Shown in pieces: positions 1 to 8,428 of a stretch of DNA of 64,000 nucleotides; the first letter of the stretch is position 1, and each line of letters starts with the position of its first letter. The translations under genes were made by a program, and so were the position numbers. The DNA comes from Halodesulfovibrio sp. (GTDB lineage: Bacteria; Desulfobacterota; Desulfovibrionia; Desulfovibrionales; Desulfovibrionaceae), in the NCBI RefSeq assembly GCF_015482765.1, contig NZ_JADMLB010000067.1, forward strand, positions 24,738-88,737, in the 5' to 3' direction. A model generated the notes under the pieces. It was not told where the DNA came from. It worked only from the letters and a program-made list of their open reading frames with translations, and did not search any database.

Positions 1-360
1 GAGCGCGTTGGTATTCATGATCAGGCAAGTAAATATCCAATCGAACTTTCCGGTGGTCAGCAGCAGCGTGTGGCAATTGCCCGTGCGCTTGCTATGCGTC
101 CTAAAGTAATGCTTTTTGACGAACCGACCTCTGCTCTTGATCCGGAAATGATCAACGAAGTTCTTAACGCCATGAAGGACCTTGCACGCGAAGGCATGAC
201 AATGCTGTGTGTAACGCACGAAATGGGCTTTGCCCGTGAAGTTGCTGACCGTGTAATCTTTATGGACGGCGGAGAAATTGTTGAAGAAGGCACTCCTGAG
301 CATTTCTTCAGCAACCCGCAGCATGAGCGAACAAAGGCTTTCTTGAAGGAAATCCTCTAG
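1..360 (+). CDS. Polar amino-acid ABC transporter ATP-binding protein (5' truncated by window)
   Basis: The reading frame is open from the first base, so the N-terminus and Walker A lie outside the window. What remains is the C-terminal half of an ABC ATPase: the signature LSGGQQQR, Walker B with D-loop ([12 protein letters not shown]) and the H-loop histidine in CVTHE. The match to the GlnQ/HisP class is supported by the genes that follow: a family 3 solute-binding protein and two HisM-type permeases. It would power uptake of a polar amino acid from the inner face of the membrane. The substrate cannot be read from the sequence. Confidence 0.93.
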   Translation, partial: ERVGIHDQASKYPIELSGGQQQRVAIARALAMRPKVMLFDEPTSALDPEMINEVLNAMKDLAREGMTMLCVTHEMGFAREVADRVIFMDGGEIVEEGTPEHFFSNPQHERTKAFLKEIL

Positions 361-418
361 AATAATATGGGTTTGTTATTTTTCGCAAACTCTGGACCAG
401 CTAAATAGGAGTAAGTAT

Positions 419-1231
419 ATGAAACGTTTTGTGCTGATGGCATTGACTTTATGTCTCGTACTGGCCTGCACTACTGCTTTTGCGGGTAAAATTGACGACA
501 TTAAAGCACGTGGTGCATTAGTTTGTGGCGTTAAAGACTCTGTAGTTCCTTTCGGTTACGTGGATCAGAATTCCAGCCAGCTTGTTGGTTTTGATGTTGA
601 TATCTGCCGCGCAATTGCAAAAGATCTTGGTGTAGAACTGCAGCTTAAGACAGTTACTTCCTCCACCCGTATTCCTATGGTTGTTAATGGACAGATTGAT
701 ATCGCTGCTGCGACCATGACTCATAAGCATGCTCGTGACGAAGTTATTGATTTCTCCATCACATACTTCATGGATGGTCAGAAACTGCTCGTAGCGAAAG
801 ATTCCGGTATTAAATCAGCTGCTGACCTTGCAGGCAAAAAAGTTGCAACCGTAAAAGGTTCTACTTCTGAAAAAAATATTAAATCTGCTCAGCCTAAAGC
901 ACGCGTACTTTCTTTTGACGAGTACCCGCAGGCATTCCTTGCTCTCAAACAGGGCAAAGCTGTTGCTGTAACTACTGACTCTACTATCCTTCTCGGTCTT
1001 AAAAACTCTGCTCCAGACCCAAGCAAATGGGCTATCGTTGGCGATTACATCGCTGCTGAGCCTTACGGTCTTGGTATTGCAGAAAACGATTCCGACTTCC
1101 GCGATTTTATCAACAAATCTTTGAACGACCTGTGGCGCTCTGGTGAGTACCAGAAAATCTACAACAAATGGTTCGGCAAAGATTCCAACTACTATCTGCC
1201 TCTTACTTGGCAGATGGAACTGTGGCCATAA
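419..1231 (+). CDS. Periplasmic amino-acid binding protein of ABC transporter (SBP family 3)
   Basis: This 270-residue protein begins with a signal peptide: two basic residues, a hydrophobic core and a probable cleavage after AFA near residue 22. The mature part has the family 3 solute-binding start (a GxLxCGVKDS-like strand, then FGYVD and GFDVDICRAIA) and ends with the usual WFGK segment. It should capture a polar amino acid in the periplasm and deliver it to the two permeases downstream. AGGAG at 407-411 fixes the start. It lies 58 bases after the ATPase gene. A strong hairpin follows it, so it is probably made in excess over the permeases. Confidence 0.92.
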   Translation: MKRFVLMALTLCLVLACTTAFAGKIDDIKARGALVCGVKDSVVPFGYVDQNSSQLVGFDVDICRAIAKDLGVELQLKTVTSSTRIPMVVNGQIDIAAATMTHKHARDEVIDFSITYFMDGQKLLVAKDSGIKSAADLAGKKVATVKGSTSEKNIKSAQPKARVLSFDEYPQAFLALKQGKAVAVTTDSTILLGLKNSAPDPSKWAIVGDYIAAEPYGLGIAENDSDFRDFINKSLNDLWRSGEYQKIYNKWFGKDSNYYLPLTWQMELWP

Positions 1232-1245
1232 GCTCTAACTAACCG

Positions 1246-1283
1246 ATAAAGAGCGCAATGGCTGCATTGCGCTCTTTATTTTA
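1246..1283 (+). terminator. Intra-operon hairpin (attenuator-like)
   Basis: A perfect 15-bp inverted repeat (1246-1260 and 1265-1279) with a GCTG loop is followed by TTTA. It sits between the binding-protein gene and the first permease gene. It probably stops part of the transcripts or protects the 3' end of the binding-protein message, a common way to make more binding protein than permease. Confidence 0.7.
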
Positions 1284-1299
1284 CTGTTTCGAGGCTGTT

Positions 1300-2001
1300 T
1301 TGAATTATACCTTCGATTGGAACAAAGTCCTTTCCGGTGAGTATCTGGATTGGATTATCAGTGGTGTCGGCGTTACTCTGCAGATTTCTGCGGTCTCGCT
1401 TGCCATTGCTTTACTGCTCGGTACTGCTATCGCTGTAATGCGAATGACTAAAGTTAAACCACTTATCTGGTTTAGCGCTTCATTTACAGAATTTTTCCGT
1501 AATACCCCGCTCCTTGTACAAATATTTTTCTGGTACTTCGGCGCAGACAGTCTGCTTCCTCGTTTTGCCCTTGATTGGCTTTACGAACAGGATTTTGAAT
1601 TCTGTGCCGGTGTTATTGCATTATCTGTTTACACCGCGGCATTTATTGCTGAAGAAATTCGTGCCGGTGTAAACTCTATTCCTAAGAACCAGCTTGAAGC
1701 CTCACGCGCATGCGGCCTTACCTTTGTTCAGGCTATGCGCTACGTCATTTTGCCTCAGGCTTTCAGGATTATTGTTCCGCCTATGATTTCACAGGCGCTT
1801 AACCTTGTTAAAAACTCTTCCCTTTGTATGACTATCGGTGTTGCAGAGCTTACGTACATGGCACGCCAGATTGAATCCTACACATTCCGTGGATTCGAAG
1901 CGTTCACCATCAGTACACTTATTTACCTGTGTATCTCGCTGATAGTTTCTTTCTCCATCAACTTCTACAACAAACGCTACATGCGTGCTGTTAGCTACTA
2001 G
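1300..2001 (+). CDS. Amino-acid ABC transporter permease (HisM/GlnP family)
   Basis: This is a multi-spanning inner-membrane permease carrying the EAA loop that contacts the ATPase (EASRACGLTFVQAMRYVILP). An upstream ATG at 1258 is in frame but lies inside the hairpin at 1246-1279 and would add a hydrophobic stretch unlike family members. I prefer TTG at 1300, five bases after GAGG at 1291-1294, giving a start NYTFDWNKV and 233 residues. It pairs with the permease encoded 11 bases downstream to form the translocation pore. The start choice is an inference from the ribosome site and the hairpin; the family is clear. Confidence 0.9.
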   Translation: MNYTFDWNKVLSGEYLDWIISGVGVTLQISAVSLAIALLLGTAIAVMRMTKVKPLIWFSASFTEFFRNTPLLVQIFFWYFGADSLLPRFALDWLYEQDFEFCAGVIALSVYTAAFIAEEIRAGVNSIPKNQLEASRACGLTFVQAMRYVILPQAFRIIVPPMISQALNLVKNSSLCMTIGVAELTYMARQIESYTFRGFEAFTISTLIYLCISLIVSFSINFYNKRYMRAVSY

Positions 2002-2012
2002 GAGAACGACAT

Positions 2013-2705
2013 ATGCAATGGGATATTGTAATAGATAACTTTCCGTATCTTCTTTGGGGTGCTTATCCGGAAGGACCGTTAGGCGGCCTTGCGTTAAGTA
2101 TTCTGCTCTCCATCGGTGGTATTTTCGGTGCGTTCTGGATTGGCCTTGCAGCCGGTCTGATGCGTTTGTCCAAACGTTGGTACATTAAATACCCGTCTGT
2201 TGTGTACATTGAAATTATCCGCGGTGTACCTTTGTTGATGCTTATTTTCTGGTTCTATTTCCTTGCACCGATTTTACTTGGAAAAACATTACCGGAAGCT
2301 GAATCTGCATTGGTTGCTTTTATCGTGTTTACGGGCGCCTATATTGGTGAAATTGTACGTGCGGGTGTAATTGCTCTGCCAAAAGGACAGATGGAAGCTT
2401 CGCGAGCAAGCGGACTTACTCACCTTCAGGCAATGCGCTACGTTATTTTACCGCAGGCGCTGCGCAATATGATTCCTTCTTTCGTTAACCAGTTTGTATC
2501 ATTGACCAAAGATACATCGCTGGCATACGTTATCGGGGTTGTCGAACTCACACGTGCAGCAGTACAGATAAACAACCGTACGCTTTCCGCTCCGATGGAG
2601 ATCTACCTTACCATCCTTGTCATGTACTTCGTGATTTGTTACGTCCTTACTGCCTTGAGTCGAAAACTCGAAAAGAAAATGGCTCGATATCAGGCAAGAG
2701 GATAA
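2013..2705 (+). CDS. Amino-acid ABC transporter permease (second HisM-type subunit)
   Basis: This 230-residue membrane protein has several hydrophobic spans and the conserved EAA loop EASRASGLTHLQAMRYVILP, nearly the same as in the preceding permease. The two presumably form a heterodimeric pore for a polar amino acid. The ribosome site AGGAG overlaps the stop codon of the upstream gene, so the two are translated together. The gene ends 7 bases before prmA, which appears to ride on the same transcript. Confidence 0.92.
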   Translation: MQWDIVIDNFPYLLWGAYPEGPLGGLALSILLSIGGIFGAFWIGLAAGLMRLSKRWYIKYPSVVYIEIIRGVPLLMLIFWFYFLAPILLGKTLPEAESALVAFIVFTGAYIGEIVRAGVIALPKGQMEASRASGLTHLQAMRYVILPQALRNMIPSFVNQFVSLTKDTSLAYVIGVVELTRAAVQINNRTLSAPMEIYLTILVMYFVICYVLTALSRKLEKKMARYQARG

Positions 2706-2712
2706 TTAATTT

Positions 2713-3564
2713 ATGGCAGACCTTGTCAGACTGGAAATACGTGTTCCCGAGCACATGCAGGACATGGCAACCATTGCTATGGTTCAGCAGCTCAATTACG
2801 GATGGGAAGAAGAAAACCTTCCTACCGGCGATATTCTTTACCGTGTTCACATTGAGAATCCGGCATTCTGTGAAGAGTTTTTAACGGCGCTTTACAGTGC
2901 TGTTCCGGAAGCTGATGTGGTACGTTCTGATGTTCCTAATCAGGATTGGATGAAAGCTTGGCGTGACTTCTTTACACCGGTAAAAATCGGTGAGCACTTC
3001 AAGGTTATTGCACCTTGGATGTGTGACTCAGAACCGCTTGAAGGCAGAACTCCGATTGTGATTGAACCGAAAACTGCTTTCGGTACCGGGCATCATCCTA
3101 CAACAGCATTGTGCCTTGCTTCTGTTTCTCAGCTTGCGTCTGAAGGGCGTATTCATGAGGGACAAAAGTTCCTTGATCTTGGAACTGGGTCAGGCATCCT
3201 CGGCATCGGGTGTGTAAAGCTTGGACTTTCCGGCGTGGGTGTCGATATCGACATGCTCGCAATTGAAAATACAGAAGAGAACAAAGTTCTGAACGAAGTT
3301 TCTTCTGACTTCTTTGAAGTCTACCAAGGTTCAGCTGATGCTGTATGTGGTGACTTTGATGTTGTTCTTGCAAACATTCTGGCTCGTCCGTTGATGGAAA
3401 TGGCTGTTGAGATCTTCAAGCTTGTTAAGCCGGGTGGATGTCTTGTTCTTTCTGGTTTGCTTGAGACGCAGGCAAATCAGGTTGAAGCTGTCTACAGAGA
3501 GCTTGGACTTCCTGAAGCTCGTCGTATTATTGAAGGCGAATGGGCTGCCCTTATTTGGGAATAG
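2713..3564 (+). CDS. prmA: Ribosomal protein L11 methyltransferase
   Basis: PrmA uses S-adenosylmethionine to methylate ribosomal protein L11. The 283-residue protein has the family layout: an N-terminal substrate-binding part, then the motif FGTGHHPTT near residue 125, the SAM-binding loop DLGTGSGILGI near residue 155, and the catalytic NILARPL segment near residue 222. RBS AGAGGA at 2697-2702. It follows the transporter operon with only 7 bases between and ends before a clear bidirectional terminator. There is no functional reason for the link with amino-acid uptake; it is probably just co-transcription. Confidence 0.93.
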   Translation: MADLVRLEIRVPEHMQDMATIAMVQQLNYGWEEENLPTGDILYRVHIENPAFCEEFLTALYSAVPEADVVRSDVPNQDWMKAWRDFFTPVKIGEHFKVIAPWMCDSEPLEGRTPIVIEPKTAFGTGHHPTTALCLASVSQLASEGRIHEGQKFLDLGTGSGILGIGCVKLGLSGVGVDIDMLAIENTEENKVLNEVSSDFFEVYQGSADAVCGDFDVVLANILARPLMEMAVEIFKLVKPGGCLVLSGLLETQANQVEAVYRELGLPEARRIIEGEWAALIWE

Positions 3565-3674
3565 CATACGTTATTACCGGTTACGTGTTCTTACGGAATG
3601 TAGGTTTGCGTAGATCAAAAGAAACAGTGACAGATTTCGATACGTTTACGAGCTGTTACTGGACGATAGAGAAT

Positions 3675-3712
3675 AAAAAAATCCCCGCTGAATTCAGCGG
3701 GGATTTTTTATT
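3675..3712. terminator. Bidirectional terminator between prmA and dsbD
   Basis: A perfect palindrome with the GC core TCCCCGCTGAATTCAGCGGGGA is flanked by A-run and T-run, so it works for both converging genes. Confidence 0.92.
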
Positions 3713-3720
3713 TTATGGAA

Positions 3721-5706
3721 CTATTCTTCAAACGCTTTTCTAAGGGCGCCTTCCATCTGGCTTGTCGTGAATATATCCCTCAGGACGATTGGGGCGTTGG
3801 CTCTTTCTCCTGTCGGGAAAATTGCGACAACCGGAATAGAACTGGAACCAAGCGACTCAAGGAATTTTTGTTTTTCTGCATCTTCTTTTGTGAGATCGAC
3901 ACGAACAAATACTACGTTGTATTTTTGCTCCCATTTTGCCCGATTTTCCGGTGTGAGAACTGTTTGTTCCAGAACTTTGCAGTTCGGGCACCAGTCGGCA
4001 GTAAAATCAACAACCATTCGTTTATTATGGATTTCTGAGAAGAAAGTTTGCGGAGTAAAGTCCTGCCAGTCTTTTGCTTTAGGCGGTTCTCTAAAGACGG
4101 TTGTTACTGTGAAAGCAACAAGAGCCACGCATGTAAGTCTTACAAGAATGTTTCTTCTGCGCGAGAATGCCAAGCCGGAGAATTTACCCCATGTCCATGC
4201 TGCGATAGCTGTGATCCATAGGATAAAAAGCATGCCCGGCAGTACTTTTGTAGGCAGTACGTAGAGAAGATATACAACTGTTCCCATCAGGAAGAAGCCG
4301 ACAATGTGCGACAGCGTACCTGTCCATGCTCCGGGACGAGGGAAGCGACCTACGAGAGCCGGAAATGCAGCCATAGCGATATACGGTAACGCCATGCCGA
4401 CACCGATGGATAGGAAGATGAACGCCAGAACACCTACCGGTTGCAGGAATGCCCACCCGAGAACGCCGCCAAGGAAAGGCCCGCTGCATGGTGTTGCCAG
4501 CAGTGTTGCCAGCAGGCCCGTAGAAAAGGCGCTCCATCTGTCGTGTCCGTTTTCGGTGCCTCGTCCTGTCAGGTTGAACATCGGTAACGGAAAGATATCG
4601 AATATTGAAAGTGCAAGGACAAAAATCAGAATTGCAAGACCGATAAGAAGACCCTGATTCTGGAAAAGTTGTCCCCACGCCAGTTCAAAACTGGTGAGGA
4701 TAATTGTGAGAAGTGAGAACCATGTGAGAATACCGAGAGCAAAAAACATATTGTGATCTCGGAACATTTTTTTCCGTTCAGCCTTATCAGTAATCTGTGC
4801 CGCAGCAACAAGAGAGGATAATTTGAGACTGATAACGGGCAGAACACACGGCATAAAGTTGAGAATAAGACCTGCGATGAGTCCGAAGAGGATGGCTTTA
4901 CTCAGTGTTGAGACTTCAAGCACCTGTAGGAAGAAGCGCGGCGTGAAATCATATTCATATTTTATGACTTCAGGTGCTGCCGGAGCATAACTTTTTGCTT
5001 CAGAAAATTTGTTGGATTGCCTTGTTAAGGCGTTTGGTTCTGACTGCGAGGAGAACGATGAACTGATTGAAGGGCTGACAGTTCGAGCAGTCTCAGTGGT
5101 AGACGGAAGCTGGACTCCGAGCTTTTCTGCCAGTTCTTTGTTCTGTTTTCCGGTTGCTGCATTGCTGTCTGTATTTTTGTCAGGTGCAATCGGTTTGATG
5201 GCGGTGTATTTTTTCCACCAAAGTTGTGCCTCTGCGTCGGGAAGGTCGAGATTGTTCCAATCCAACGGCAGTACCTTGTGAACAGGTGTACAGCGGACGT
5301 CTGAGCACAGAAGAATAGAAGCGATCAATTTTACTTTTGTAATTGAATGATCCGGTATGGTGATGAAGATATCTTCAGCACCTTCATACAGGTAGGTTGT
5401 TTTATCTGTCAGGATAGGATCTTGAGATTTTATTCCCGCGGGATAGCGGACAGTAGCATCAGCTATTTTAGGTGAAACAGATATGGAGGATGGTCTTCCG
5501 GTTTCACCTTTTTCCCGGGAGTAAAAATGGTACTCTGCATCCGGTGTGATTCGAAGTTTAAGAATGGTGGCATGGTCTTGAGACGCAGAAGTGAACGCCT
5601 CAACGGAGAATTGAGCGGGTGCTTCAGCTGCAAAGCTGATAGATACCGCTGCCACCAAGAAGAGCAAACATGCAAAAAGAGTATAAAGTCGGTTTATCTG
5701 TTTCAT
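3721..5706 (-). CDS. dsbD: Thiol:disulfide interchange protein DsbD
   Basis: DsbD passes electrons from cytoplasmic thioredoxin across the inner membrane to periplasmic disulfide proteins. The order is standard: a signal peptide ending near FAAEA, a periplasmic N-terminal domain with two cysteines (CSDVRC), a polar linker, a CcdA-like membrane core with PCVLPV and a second cysteine in the TPCSGP segment, and a C-terminal thioredoxin domain with WCPNC. An in-frame TTG at 5760 would put 18 polar residues before the signal peptide; ATG at 5706 gives a normal one (MKQINRLYTLFAC) but has only a weak ribosome site. It lies downstream of the M24 peptidase on the same strand, with an inverted repeat between them. 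Confidence 0.93.
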   Translation of the reverse strand: MKQINRLYTLFACLLFLVAAVSISFAAEAPAQFSVEAFTSASQDHATILKLRITPDAEYHFYSREKGETGRPSSISVSPKIADATVRYPAGIKSQDPILTDKTTYLYEGAEDIFITIPDHSITKVKLIASILLCSDVRCTPVHKVLPLDWNNLDLPDAEAQLWWKKYTAIKPIAPDKNTDSNAATGKQNKELAEKLGVQLPSTTETARTVSPSISSSFSSQSEPNALTRQSNKFSEAKSYAPAAPEVIKYEYDFTPRFFLQVLEVSTLSKAILFGLIAGLILNFMPCVLPVISLKLSSLVAAAQITDKAERKKMFRDHNMFFALGILTWFSLLTIILTSFELAWGQLFQNQGLLIGLAILIFVLALSIFDIFPLPMFNLTGRGTENGHDRWSAFSTGLLATLLATPCSGPFLGGVLGWAFLQPVGVLAFIFLSIGVGMALPYIAMAAFPALVGRFPRPGAWTGTLSHIVGFFLMGTVVYLLYVLPTKVLPGMLFILWITAIAAWTWGKFSGLAFSRRRNILVRLTCVALVAFTVTTVFREPPKAKDWQDFTPQTFFSEIHNKRMVVDFTADWCPNCKVLEQTVLTPENRAKWEQKYNVVFVRVDLTKEDAEKQKFLESLGSSSIPVVAIFPTGERANAPIVLRDIFTTSQMEGALRKAFEE

Positions 5707-5736
5707 ACTCTTGTTATGAGGGATTTTGTATCGTTT

Positions 5737-5771
5737 GGCTAGCATGTTTGCCAAATTCAAACATGCCAGCC
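5737..5771. repeat. Inverted repeat upstream of dsbD
   Basis: Two 14-base arms (5737-5750 and 5758-5771) match at 13 positions around a 7-base centre. There is no T-run on either strand, so a factor-independent terminator is unlikely. It lies between the peptidase stop and the dsbD start, where an operator or an mRNA structure would be plausible. Confidence 0.55.
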
Positions 5772-5791
5772 AAAGTTATAGTCAGATGAAT

Positions 5792-7036
5792 TTATTCAAC
5801 ACATATCATGTCGTATTGATTACCGGTTAAACAAACGCTTGCGCCGTCAGTTACTTCAAAAGTGTTTTCAACGCCGACCATGCCGATTCCCGGAATACCT
5901 ATTTTAGGTTCAAGGGCGATGACGTTCCCTTTTTCAATAGGGGCATCGAACCCTTTTGCAATAACGGGATGTTCATCGATACCAAGTCCGATACCGTGTC
6001 CGAGGAATTTGACTTTGTTGCCTCCAAGCGCCATGAATCCGTCTTCAAATCCGGCTTTTTCAGCCATCTTGAGTGACTTTGCATACAGCTCTGAAGGAAT
6101 ACTTCCGGGACGAAGTTCTTCTGCGATAGTGTTTTGAATTTCTGTGCAGATATCCTGTGCATTGCGAACAACATCTGGAATTTTATTTTTGTTTCCAGCC
6201 CAGAATACTTGCGTTTTATCTGTATGATATCCTTCAAGAGCGAAGCCGATATCTACAGCAAGAGGGGAGTTTTGACGCCAGACTTTTCCGGCATATCCCA
6301 TAAACGGCGTGGCAGGGTGTTCACCCATGAGCCCAAGGGGACCGTTAAAGTGACTCGGGTAGTTTCCTGATTCACCTGCTGCTATGTGTCCTAAAAAGAT
6401 GTCTTCTCCGAAGGCGTTCATGCGAAGCATGCCGCAGTGGCCTTTCTGGAAAAAAATCTCCCACGATACATGCGCAATTTCACGCTCGGTCATGCCGATA
6501 TGAAGGCGTTTCGGAAGGTCGTGATACAGTGCCTGATGATGGCGTTCGCCGCTCATGCGAAGTTTTTTCAGTTCCCATTCTGTTTTTACAGCCCGTGCAG
6601 CTGTAAGAATCCGGTCGCATGGGATAAATGATATATGAGGAAGTTTTTTACGGAGTAAATCACCCACCTGCCATGTTACTCCGCCAAAATCGACAGCAAC
6701 ATCTGCTGCTTCTGCGGGAAGTAACGGCGTTCCTACATCGCTCAATATTTTTTCAATATCGCTGAATGAACGGAATGGGTGGATTTCTTCGATAGAACTT
6801 TCTAGGCGGCAGCGCTCAACACCATGGCGGGCCATAAGTACAGGCTTCCCTTCTTTCGGGAGCCAGAAGACTCCGTTCGCCAACGTACCTGTCAGGTGGT
6901 AGAGTTGGATGCGGGAAAAAATAAGCATGCCTGATACATCCGGCATAAAGCGGTCTAATAGATCGCGGCAGCGAGCATGACGCAGTGCCAGCTCTTCTGC
7001 AGGAATTTTCTCAATAACTGGTAGAATCTTAGACAT
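5792..7036 (-). CDS. M24-family metallopeptidase (Xaa-Pro aminopeptidase-like)
   Basis: The C-terminal half has the pita-bread fold signatures of M24 peptidases, with all five metal ligands visible: Asp in AVDIGF, Asp in YHTDKT, His in LGHGIGLG, Glu in ALEPK and Glu in VENTFEV. The N-terminal half is the creatinase-like domain. The likely activity is removal of an N-terminal residue before proline, or creatinase-type hydrolysis; the subgroup cannot be told by eye. The start at 7036 has AAGGAG five bases upstream; a longer in-frame start at 7072 lacks one. The protein is 414 residues and cytoplasmic. Confidence 0.88.
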   Translation of the reverse strand: MSKILPVIEKIPAEELALRHARCRDLLDRFMPDVSGMLIFSRIQLYHLTGTLANGVFWLPKEGKPVLMARHGVERCRLESSIEEIHPFRSFSDIEKILSDVGTPLLPAEAADVAVDFGGVTWQVGDLLRKKLPHISFIPCDRILTAARAVKTEWELKKLRMSGERHHQALYHDLPKRLHIGMTEREIAHVSWEIFFQKGHCGMLRMNAFGEDIFLGHIAAGESGNYPSHFNGPLGLMGEHPATPFMGYAGKVWRQNSPLAVDIGFALEGYHTDKTQVFWAGNKNKIPDVVRNAQDICTEIQNTIAEELRPGSIPSELYAKSLKMAEKAGFEDGFMALGGNKVKFLGHGIGLGIDEHPVIAKGFDAPIEKGNVIALEPKIGIPGIGMVGVENTFEVTDGASVCLTGNQYDMICVE

Positions 7037-7267
7037 AAGCGCTCCTTCGATGTGCTGTTGGTTATATGCCAATCTGCACCTGTGAGCAATGAGGATATGA
7101 ACTGCTGGTGTTCGGGGCGAATACAGTATACAGAAACCACTGGCTGCTGTACTTACATTGGATGCTGCGCGAAAAAATGGCTTGTACAGGCTGTTTTGAG
7201 TTAGCGGTGTTGCTATTGCAGCCCGCGCAACCGTTTAGTTGTCGCGAATCTTTTCTGAGAGGACGTT

Positions 7268-7687
7268 ATGATTTTTGATGAATCCATGCGCGAAATTCTT
7301 GCTGAGGCAAAAGTGATCGCGGTTATCGGTGCAAAAGATAAAGCCGGTCAGCCTGTTAATATGGTTGGTACATATCTTATCGATCAGGGATACACCGTAA
7401 TTCCTGTGCATCCTGTCAGGCAGAATGTATGGGGACTGACGACATATAAGTCCATTGCAGATATTCCTGTACCTGTTGATATCGTAAACGTATTCCGTGC
7501 ATCTGAATACTGTGCGGCTCATGCTGACGAAGTGCTTGCTTTGTCTGATAAGCCGACCATGTTCTGGATGCAGTCCGGTATCAGAAGTCAGGAAGCCGGA
7601 GAAAAACTTGCTGCCAATAAGATTGCTGTAGTTGAAGACAAATGTATTATGGTCGAACACAGCAGGCTTGGTTTGGAGAAAAAATAG
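7268..7687 (+). CDS. CoA-binding domain protein (YccU family)
   Basis: A 139-residue single-domain Rossmann protein with the nucleotide loop VIAVIGAKDKAGQPVNMVG near the N-terminus and the conserved VVEDKCIMVEH near the end. These proteins resemble the CoA-binding domain of succinyl-CoA synthetase alpha; their role is not established. GAGAGGA four bases before the ATG sets the start. The stop codon touches the start of the next gene, so the two are co-translated. Confidence 0.87.
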   Translation: MIFDESMREILAEAKVIAVIGAKDKAGQPVNMVGTYLIDQGYTVIPVHPVRQNVWGLTTYKSIADIPVPVDIVNVFRASEYCAAHADEVLALSDKPTMFWMQSGIRSQEAGEKLAANKIAVVEDKCIMVEHSRLGLEKK

Positions 7688-8131
7688 ATGAAAGTAGCGT
7701 TTGATTGCCAGATGTGCGGACACTGTTGTGAAGGTGAAGGCGGCATTATTGTCAGCCCTACAGATCTTACCCGCATTACTGAACACTTGAAAATGTCCGC
7801 TGAAGAATTCACCGAAAAATATGGTGAAATTAAAGATGGCAAACTTCGCATCCGTGTGGGTGAAGATAATTACTGTATTTTCTTTGTGCAGGGTAAAGGC
7901 TGCGGTGTTCACATTGCCAAGCCTGATATTTGCCGTGCATGGCCGTATTTCCGTGGAAACGTAATTGATGCAGACTCTTGGGAAATGGCTAAAGACTTTT
8001 GTCCCGGCATCCGAAGAGATGTAACCCACGATGAATTTGCCAAGCAGGGAAGAGAATATCTTCGCGAACATAACCTGCTTGCCAGTGATAAAAGCTGTGA
8101 GGCACGTGCTCTTATTCTTGATGATGAATAA
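7688..8131 (+). CDS. Cysteine-cluster protein (YkgJ-type, putative Zn/Fe binding)
   Basis: The 147-residue protein opens with CQMCGHCC and has further cysteines in DNYCIFF, GCGVH, DICRAWP and DFCPGI. This is the CxxCxxC cluster pattern of the YkgJ family (formerly UPF0153), thought to bind zinc or an iron-sulfur cluster. The function is unknown. Directly coupled to the CoA-binding gene upstream and followed by a terminator. Confidence 0.85.
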   Translation: MKVAFDCQMCGHCCEGEGGIIVSPTDLTRITEHLKMSAEEFTEKYGEIKDGKLRIRVGEDNYCIFFVQGKGCGVHIAKPDICRAWPYFRGNVIDADSWEMAKDFCPGIRRDVTHDEFAKQGREYLREHNLLASDKSCEARALILDDE

Positions 8132-8167
8132 GTTTGCATAGATATCACATTTTTTTTGCATATAAAG

Positions 8168-8216
8168 AGGCTGGGTATTCATAAGGTTCTGTACTTATGA
8201 AACCAGCCTTTTTTTA
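8168..8216 (+). terminator. Factor-independent terminator
   Basis: AGGCTGG pairs with CCAGCCT and CATAAG with CTTATG across a small internal bulge; TTTTTTT follows. It closes the two-gene operon 7268-8131. Confidence 0.85.
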
Positions 8217-8428
8217 TATATAATGTTAGCGTATGGTATAGCTCGTACAATTACAGGTTGTTGCAGTACGGTGCGATGCTGTTTTGTATTTTTCTTTTCT
8301 TGTTTTGTCGTGCTTTTTGGGGAAAGCATGGCAGTGCTGTCTGTTATCTCTGCTTGCAGCATTGTACTTCTTTATACAACAATGGGGCTCGCTCCTCATC
8401 GTGTCAGTTTGTTTTCATGGAGGAAAAC

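Noticed and set aside
419..500. Lipobox in the amino-acid binding protein (LVLAC)
   Set aside because: Leu before Ala-Cys is atypical for a lipobox, and a good signal peptidase I site (AFA) follows a few residues later.
7235..8182. 315-codon open frame on the minus strand opposite the YccU-like and cysteine-cluster genes
   Set aside because: The plus-strand genes have good ribosome sites, coupled codons and family motifs; the antisense frame has none.
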